A DNA stretch of 64,000 nucleotides. Origin: Brachynemurus nebulosus (Eukaryota > Arthropoda > Insecta > Neuroptera > Myrmeleontidae). The stretch is from positions 11,228,501 to 11,292,500 of the forward strand of contig JAPWDM010000012.1 of the NCBI GenBank assembly GCA_035578155.1. Reading direction: 5' to 3'. Positions 58,285 to 64,000 of the stretch are shown here, piece after piece. Positions within the stretch are counted from its first letter, which is position 1. Each line of letters starts with the position of its first letter. The notes below the pieces were generated by a model. The model was not told the DNA's origin. It saw only the letters and a program-made list of their open reading frames with translations, and made no database searches. The translations under genes and the position numbers were made by a program.

Positions 58285-58413
58285 AAGAGCTAGAGTGTAG
58301 TGCCGCAGTTATAGATGTGAAGGTGAACTTCGATTCTAAGTATAAATCCCAAGGAGTAACCGAGGAAGTAAAAAAAGAATTTTCGAGTAGAGTATTAAAG
58401 TTGCTGTCCCTAA
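58285..58413 (+). other. Open frame interrupted by a hAT insertion, gene not recognised
   Basis: From KFRKELECSA the frame is open to the hAT site. If the element and one copy of its target duplication are ignored, it stays open to a TAA at about 59608, about 64 codons in all. The nearby frame reads NHFDVHPSETI. It may be an old retrocopy; I cannot name it. Confidence 0.3.
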
Positions 58414-59542
58414 TAGTAATGCGACTCGAGTGACTCGAATGAATTTGTCAAACTCGTACTCGAGTGAAAAAAATTTTTTACTCGAGTCCAATTGCACTCG
58501 AGTTGCCGAGTTAACTCGGCACACCGAGTAGACTCGGTGAGGGCCAGATGTTATTTCACTAGTTACAAAGAGACGGGTTGAAACTTGCACTTGGTACGAT
58601 AACAATAAATAGATATTAGGTTTAGGTTGATTGAACTATTGAATATTATTTTATGAAAGTGTGACATACGTGTGATTTTGAATTTAGCTTTCGTTAATAT
58701 TCGGCGTGTTCGGTACTGAGTTTTTCTGCTCAAAGTGAGCTGCTAGCGCATGCACAAGAACTTTTTTTATGGAATACACAAGTATTTCGTACTTCATAAA
58801 AATGTTCTTGCGCATGCGCTAACAGTTCACTTTGAGCAGAAAAACTCAGCAACGAACACGGCGATTACTAGTAAAGTATTGGTGTATAATAATGATGTGC
58901 CGATCCGATTATTTTACCAATCGATTAATCGATTATATATTAATAATCGTAATCGATTTATAATCGGTATATTAATCGAGGTATAGTCGATTATACCGAT
59001 AATAATTGACTTAAATATAATGATAACCTGATTTTTTCCACTTTTTAGTCAATAAAATTGAAATATTTAAATAAGAAAAATACAAATGAAATATTTAAAC
59101 AAACAAAAAAAAATTATTTTTAATTTATGAAAAAAAAAAAAACTTTCTGTAAATAATTTACAACTAAATTTAACGTAAATAAACATTATTATTGTTTTAT
59201 TTTCACGCAGACTTCCAGTGATTCTGTAATAAAAATACAAAATTTAACAAGTGAAATTCAAATTTTTACCGTTACCGAATTTTAACAAACAAATTTCAGT
59301 TAGCAATATATTGTTAAGAAGAAATGCCTGTATACGTATTATAATTATATATATATGTATATGTATGTCTCATATTACTAATTCAATAAAGGTATTTAAA
59401 AATGCTTAAAAAAATCTTACTCGAGTTGCAGGGAGTAAAATAGTTAACTCGAGTGACTCGAAAACTCGAGTACAATTCGAGTAGCGTAGCAAAATTACTC
59501 GAATGACTCGAGTCACAAAATCCTACTCGAGTCGCATCACTA
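58414..59542. mobile_element. hAT MITE, phrase ACTCGAGT, perfect 8 bp duplication
   Basis: GTCCCTAA at 58406-58413 and 59543-59550. Ends TAGTAATGCGACTCGAGT and, read inward from the right, TAGTGATGCGACTCGAGT. About eight ACTCGAGT/ACTCGAAT words in each terminal 120 bp. Contains a foldback (58703-58863) and an ATCGATTA-rich zone (58895-59005) that looks like one end of yet another hAT-like element. Confidence 0.9.
58703..58863. repeat. Foldback with 55 bp arms
   Basis: CGTGTTCG, ACTGAGTTTTTCTGCTCAAA and GCGCATGC in the left arm are mirrored by GCGCATGCGC, TTTGAGCAGAAAAACTCAG and CGAACACG in the right; the loop is about 37 bp. Confidence 0.85.
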
Positions 59543-59550
59543 GTCCCTAA

Positions 59551-60316
59551 CCCTTATCACCGGAAGGATTGCTAAAAAAAAATCTGAAAAAATTCATAAA
59601 TATTAAGAATGGGGTGTAGCTTCAGTGAAGATTATCAGGACTGAATTCTCTTACGTAATTTCCTTGGTACATAAAAAGAAAGCTTGATGGAACATTTTGC
59701 TTTGATCAAGAAGTTGTTAGTTAATAATTATGTTAATTTTATGTTAAATATTTTGTGATATTCTTGTGAATTCTTTAGAAAATGAATTCTAGAATTTAGA
59801 AATTAAAGAGGAAGGAAGGAATAATTGATAAATCTACATGCGACAAAAACTATATAATAATTTCTGCACACCATAGAAATAATAAATCAAAATATCCAAA
59901 GGAATTGACAACAATATTATCTATTAAAACATATTTTATAATAATTAATGTTGTCGCTAATTATGAAAAAAAAAAAATGGAGGCGTGAGTGTTCAGCAAG
60001 TAGGTACCTCTGTTTCTCTCTGATAAACGTAAATAGGCCAAAATAAAGATACGATCGTTTTGAAATTGAAAATTATAGTTGATTTCAAGAATGAAATGTA
60101 TTCGTCAAAAAAAAAATATATTGTCTACCCTCATATAGTATTACATCAAATCCATAATGACAACTAATAGTACGGAACACTATTTGTGCAAGTACAACTT
60201 GCACCCAACGACTTGTTTTTAGTAATTACGACACGTAACCTATTAAAATATTGTTGTGAAATGACTACTAGGATTTTCTGCACTAATTTACCTTTGATAG
60301 ATAATGAGTTATCATA
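59551..60316. other. AT-rich sequence, no gene seen
   Basis: No inverted ends or convincing frame after 59608. Confidence 0.4.
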
Positions 60317-61726
60317 TAGGGTTGACCGGGGTAATTGTGAATGGATTTTAATGAGTTGTGATAAAAGCGTTGTTGTGATAAAAGTATTTTTTATTTTATA
60401 TATCACATTATGGGGGATTTATTTTTAATTCTACATTATTCAGGATGCACCACACAAATTTTGAGTAAATTCGTATGAAAAACAAAAATTTTATAAGCCA
60501 TTCACATTTCCCAGGTGCGGTTTTGCAAATCTTCTGAATTTTGGGGCAAAAGAGAATGCCGTCAGAAAAATTATTTAGAATAGATTACAAGAGAAGTGAG
60601 GGTACATCAGAGTAAAGCCAAATTAAATTCTTCACATTTACCCCCACTTTTAAATTTTTCATCATACTTTAGCGGTCACAATTTCTCTTTGTTTAATGCA
60701 AGTTATCCATACATAAAATTTGTACCAAAAATCAAGGTTAAATAAAAATAAAAAAATTGTAGGAACAAATTTATTATAAGCTAAAAATGATATTTTGATG
60801 ATATTTTGTCATTTTATAATATAAAAAATTAAAAAATTACATGATTTACACACAAAAACAAGGAAAATAAGACTTTTTCAAGGAAATGCATTTAGTTTAC
60901 ATGAATAAAAAACAACAATCTGTTTTGTCTAATACTGTAAATGAAAAAAAAAAATGGTTTTGTATTAATCCTACTGCCCTTGGACACTCACAAAGACATT
61001 GAGAACAAATAATTTTTCTGTTTTTGTAAGTTGTTACTGGATAAAGGAGCACAGCAATGATTTCGTAGATTAATACACAAAACACCGCTCTTTATACACA
61101 TTCTTTTCTTTTTTGTATTGTTTGCACAACGGAAACTTGTACAATAATGTCACCAACATCTTCATCAATATTTTCAACTCTAAAAAGAACACTACTGAAA
61201 TTTTGATCGAATGGGGCCATTTGTGAATGACGTCCACAATTACCCCACAATTTTAAAATCATGGGGTAATTGTGAATTGGTAATGTTATTGTAAAATTTC
61301 TTTAGCAGTTAATAAGGAACCCCCCTCAGGATTTAGACCACTTCTTTAGAAGTACTTTTAACCATTTCTTACATTTAAAAAAAAATGTATTTAAAAAAAA
61401 TTTTTTTGAGGATTGGTCGAAGTAAGATACATAAAATTTTGCAAGGGTTTTTTCAAAATAAAAAAACAGATACTAATACTTGGAGAATTGTTATCAAATT
61501 ATAATAGCATATTAAGAAAGGACAGAAAAACATACTAACAAGGAGAGGGCACGACCTGGGAAATTCACTTCGGGATGGGATTTCGCAGGATTATAGTCCC
61601 TCCGAGGATTAATCAATTGTGAAAATATAAAAACCCATTGGCCAGCCAATTTCTAGAAAAACGCTTTCAAATTCTAGCTTCATTTACTGAATGTTTATAT
61701 ATGAGATATTTGTATTTGAAGTCAAG

Positions 61727-61797
61727 AGCTATGTAGCTCAGTCGGTAGCGTATTAGCCTGGCGAGTTAGATGCACGTGTTCGATTCTGACCGACTGC
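61727..61797 (+). other. tRNA-like module, left arm of element 3
   Basis: TAGCTCAGTCGG (61734-61745) is an exact A box and GTTCGATTC (61778-61786) an exact B box. An anticodon-like loop CTGGCGA lies between, on a weak stem. T and acceptor stems do not pair, so it is not a functional tRNA. Confidence 0.65.
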
Positions 61798-62412
61798 AAA
61801 TAAATTATTACCTATTATTATTATTTTATTTTTTTTTATTTTGTTAATTAAATATTAAAATTAATAAATTTCAAATATAAATACTTATTTCTAACAAAAA
61901 ATATAAGTTAAAATATAATTGTATTTTTTTTTTAAATTCGTAACCATGTACTGAATACTTTTTTAATAACTAATTTGGCTTTTTTAAACAGGTAAATAAG
62001 AAAATTACCAGAACCATTTTTTAATTAAAAATTAAGAATTTTATTGATTATTTTACTTATAGTTATATACAAGAACAAAATGATAAATTTTTTTAAAAAC
62101 ATTCAAATAGAACGTATTTTCGCATCTTGCACAGTTCATAAAAGACGATTTTGTACACGGACATAAAAATTATCATTCTGTTCATGTATATAATTACAAG
62201 TAAAATAATCAATAAAATTCTCAATTTTTTTAATTAAAAAATGTCCTGGTAATTTTATTATTTACCGGTTTAAAAAAAAAGCCAAATTACTTATTAAAAA
62301 AAGTATTCGGTAAATGGTTACGAATTAAAAAAAATACAATTATACTTTAACTTATGATATTTATTGTTAGAAATAAGTATTTATTTTTGAAATTTATTAA
62401 TTTTAATATTTA

Positions 62413-63562
62413 GGGTAAAAGCCCCGTTTGTGGAACGCGATCCAATAGAAAAACAGTTTTGACATTTATATCTTAATGAAGTTATTTCTGAAAGAAACGT
62501 CTGATAACAAAAATTATTATTAATAGAATGATTGTTTTTCAATTTAAATTCATCTCACATTTAATGTTTCTTTACTTAATTAAAGAAATACATATATATA
62601 TTAAACAATTTTTGCTGAATGTGTCTCTTTTGCGTTTGATCAATGCTTATTTATCGAAACACATGCCTTATAAATTTCAACATTTTCCAGTTAATTTTCG
62701 AAGTTAGCGCAATAAAACTATACAAATAATTTTTATTAGTCCAGTTAAGAGATTATAAGAGCTAAATCATCTTTTTATTCGGTTTAAATGTAATTTATAT
62801 ATATGTGTATTTCTTTCAGTACACAATATAACCTCTGTATTTAACTAAAATCATGTACGTAAAATAACTAAAAATTTATATTATAAATAGTTTTAATTTC
62901 TTTTTGAGTCTAAAATATTTACTTACTGCTTTAAAAATCGTAAAATTTTTAATATTTTTTTTATTTCGGAGCGTATCGTCAATTGATAAATAAAAAAATA
63001 TTGATTTAAAGTTGCAAAATTTTATTAATAATGAAAAATTGTCGCCATTTTGATAAGTTAGTTTAGAAGGTTTAGAATTGATTAGAACTTTACCAAAATA
63101 CATAGATGGCGAAACAAAATATAGTATTTTTCTGTGGTATTTTGGTATATTCTGTGATTTTGGTCGTTTATTTTATCGAATATTTAAACCATTCTATATT
63201 TTTTAATTTGACATTCTATTTACTACTAGATGTCACTCTATGTCATAGAGTGAAAAGATGGCAAAAGATGTGTCTGATGTATCTCATGTTCGTACATACG
63301 TGTTCTTTTTTAGGTGTCAATGTGCTGATTTTTTAAAGGGTGTTAATATTTTCTGTCCGTTTTTTTATAGATGTCAACAAATTATAAAACAAAACATTAA
63401 TAAATCAAAATTTTTGGGTTATATTTTCTTAAAAACATATTAAAAAAACTTGGTTTCATGCTTATTAAGAAAAAAAAATGGGTGTTTAATTCATTTATAA
63501 TTTTTGTAAGCAAGTTTGATGAAATACCTAAAAATAGTGTTCCACAATCGGGGCTTTTACCC
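62413..63562. mobile_element. TA-flanked element GGGTAAAAGCCCCG, innermost of the nest
   Basis: Ends GGGTAAAAGCCCCGTTTGTG and, read inward from the right, GGGTAAAAGCCCCGATTGTG, bordered by TA (62411-62412, 63563-63564). The 76-codon frame at 63106-63336 is hydrophobic and unrecognised. No phrase iteration noted inside. Confidence 0.8.
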
Positions 63563-63611
63563 TAATTAACAAAATAAAAAAAATAATAATAATAATAAGT
63601 AATAATTTATT

Positions 63612-63684
63612 TGCAGTCGGTCGGAATCGAACACGTGCCCTATAGGTCGCCAGCCTAATACGCTACCGACTAAGCTACATAACT
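63612..63684 (-). other. tRNA-like module, right arm of element 3
   Basis: Minus strand TAGCTTAGTCGG (A box) and GTTCGATTC (B box). Between them TTAGG-CTGGCGA-CCTAT forms a better anticodon-type stem than the left copy. T and acceptor stems remain unpaired. Confidence 0.6.
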
Positions 63685-64000
63685 CTTAACTTCATATACA
63701 AATATCTCATATATAATCCAGTAAATGAAGCTAAAATTTTGAAAGCGTTTTTCTCGAAATTGGCTGGCCAATGGGGTTTTTATATTTTCACAATTGATTA
63801 ATCTTCGGAGGGACTATAATCCTGCGAAATCCCATCCCGAAGTCAATTTCCCAGGTCGTGCCCTCTCCTTGTAAGATTTGATTTTTAACAAAATTAATGT
63901 TATTTTAGAAATTATATGCGCCGTTCCCAATTGCCTCAATTCACATTTACCCCGGTCAACCCTAATATGCTGTAGGTGTATGTATTCTTCAAAGCTTGTA

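Larger units (their letters stand above)
61539..63871. mobile_element. TAA-flanked CAAGGAG element 3, palindromic arms; middle of the nest
   Basis: TAA at 61536-61538 and 63872-63874. Ends CAAGGAGAGGGCACGACCTG in perfect inverted order. The arms mirror each other around about 62125, and the right arm is split by the insertion at 62413-63562. Each arm carries a tRNA-like module. Without the insertion, it is about 1.2 kb, nearly all arm. Confidence 0.85.
60319..63962. mobile_element. TA-flanked pogo-like element, phrase GGGGTAATTGTGAA; outermost of a nest
   Basis: Ends GGGTTGACCGGGGTAATTGT and, read inward from the right, GGGTTGACCGGGGTAAATGT, bordered by TA (60317-60318, 63963-63964). The phrase recurs at about 60501, 60632, 61219-61245 and 61262-61281. 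Without the nested 2.3 kb it is about 1.3 kb. A 42-codon minus-strand frame (61220-61092, starting MAPFDQNFSS) may be a transposase scrap. Confidence 0.8.

Noticed and set aside
61727..61797. Functional tRNA gene, anticodon GGC
   Set aside because: D-arm and boxes are good, but T and acceptor stems do not pair and no CCA-adjacent end or clear terminator is positioned for it.

Overview
This window is eukaryotic nuclear DNA, most probably from an insect. It is very AT-rich, has no bacterial-style gene packing, and is dominated by transposons, foldback repeats and long (TA)n microsatellites. The order of insect cannot be decided from the sequence. Only one host coding exon is recognised, on the minus strand at 19382-18942. 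It has a splice acceptor and a donor, long Gln and Gly runs, and ends in a segment that matches the part of insect nitric oxide synthase (NOS) just before the oxygenase domain. On this reading, 1-18941 is the start of the next NOS intron, and everything above 19418 is 5' intron or upstream DNA. No other NOS exon was found.

The rest is layered transposon sequence. 2.4-11.1 kb: a repeat family that often carries a (TA)n core, four TA-flanked elements (three of them with recognisable pogo-type transposase remnants or pogo-like ends), a TTAA-flanked element, and a 300 bp hAT element with a perfect 8 bp target duplication. 12.9-15.4 kb: a 1.3 kb near-perfect palindrome and a TTAA element. 17.0-17.9 kb: four 147 bp tandem units. 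19.4-21.9 kb: three adjacent inverted-repeat elements around the NOS exon's 5' side. 22.8-26.1 kb: another (TA)n repeat copy, a pogo-like element with a nested TTAA element, and a 104 bp duplicated flank. 27.2-31.1 kb: two TAA-flanked elements with CAAGGAG-like ends that carry tRNA-like modules. 31.7-32.6 kb: a foldback element with 141 bp tandem units in each arm.

37.5-40.6 kb holds hairpin, 484 bp and TTAA elements. 41.3-45.0 kb is a full-length 3.7 kb hAT element inserted in a TA microsatellite; its transposase gene is almost whole but carries one stop and two T-run frameshifts. 45.5-48.6 kb is a Harbinger-like element with a THAP-containing hAT-like element inside it. 49.4-59.5 kb holds more foldback and hAT-like elements, a possible solo LTR and a second copy of the palindrome family. 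60.3-64.0 kb is a three-level nest: a pogo-like element, containing a tRNA-like-bearing TAA element, containing another TA-flanked element.

Two patterns link many of these. First, TA-flanked pogo-like families each repeat their own terminal phrase inside the element (for example GTGGCC, TTCGAATTA, GCCGCATCTCTCC), while hAT-like and Harbinger-like families repeat palindromic hexamers such as CTCGAG, ACCGGT and ATCGAT. Second, all three TAA-flanked CAAGGAG elements carry modules resembling tRNA A and B boxes. The second pattern is the best candidate here for something not described before.
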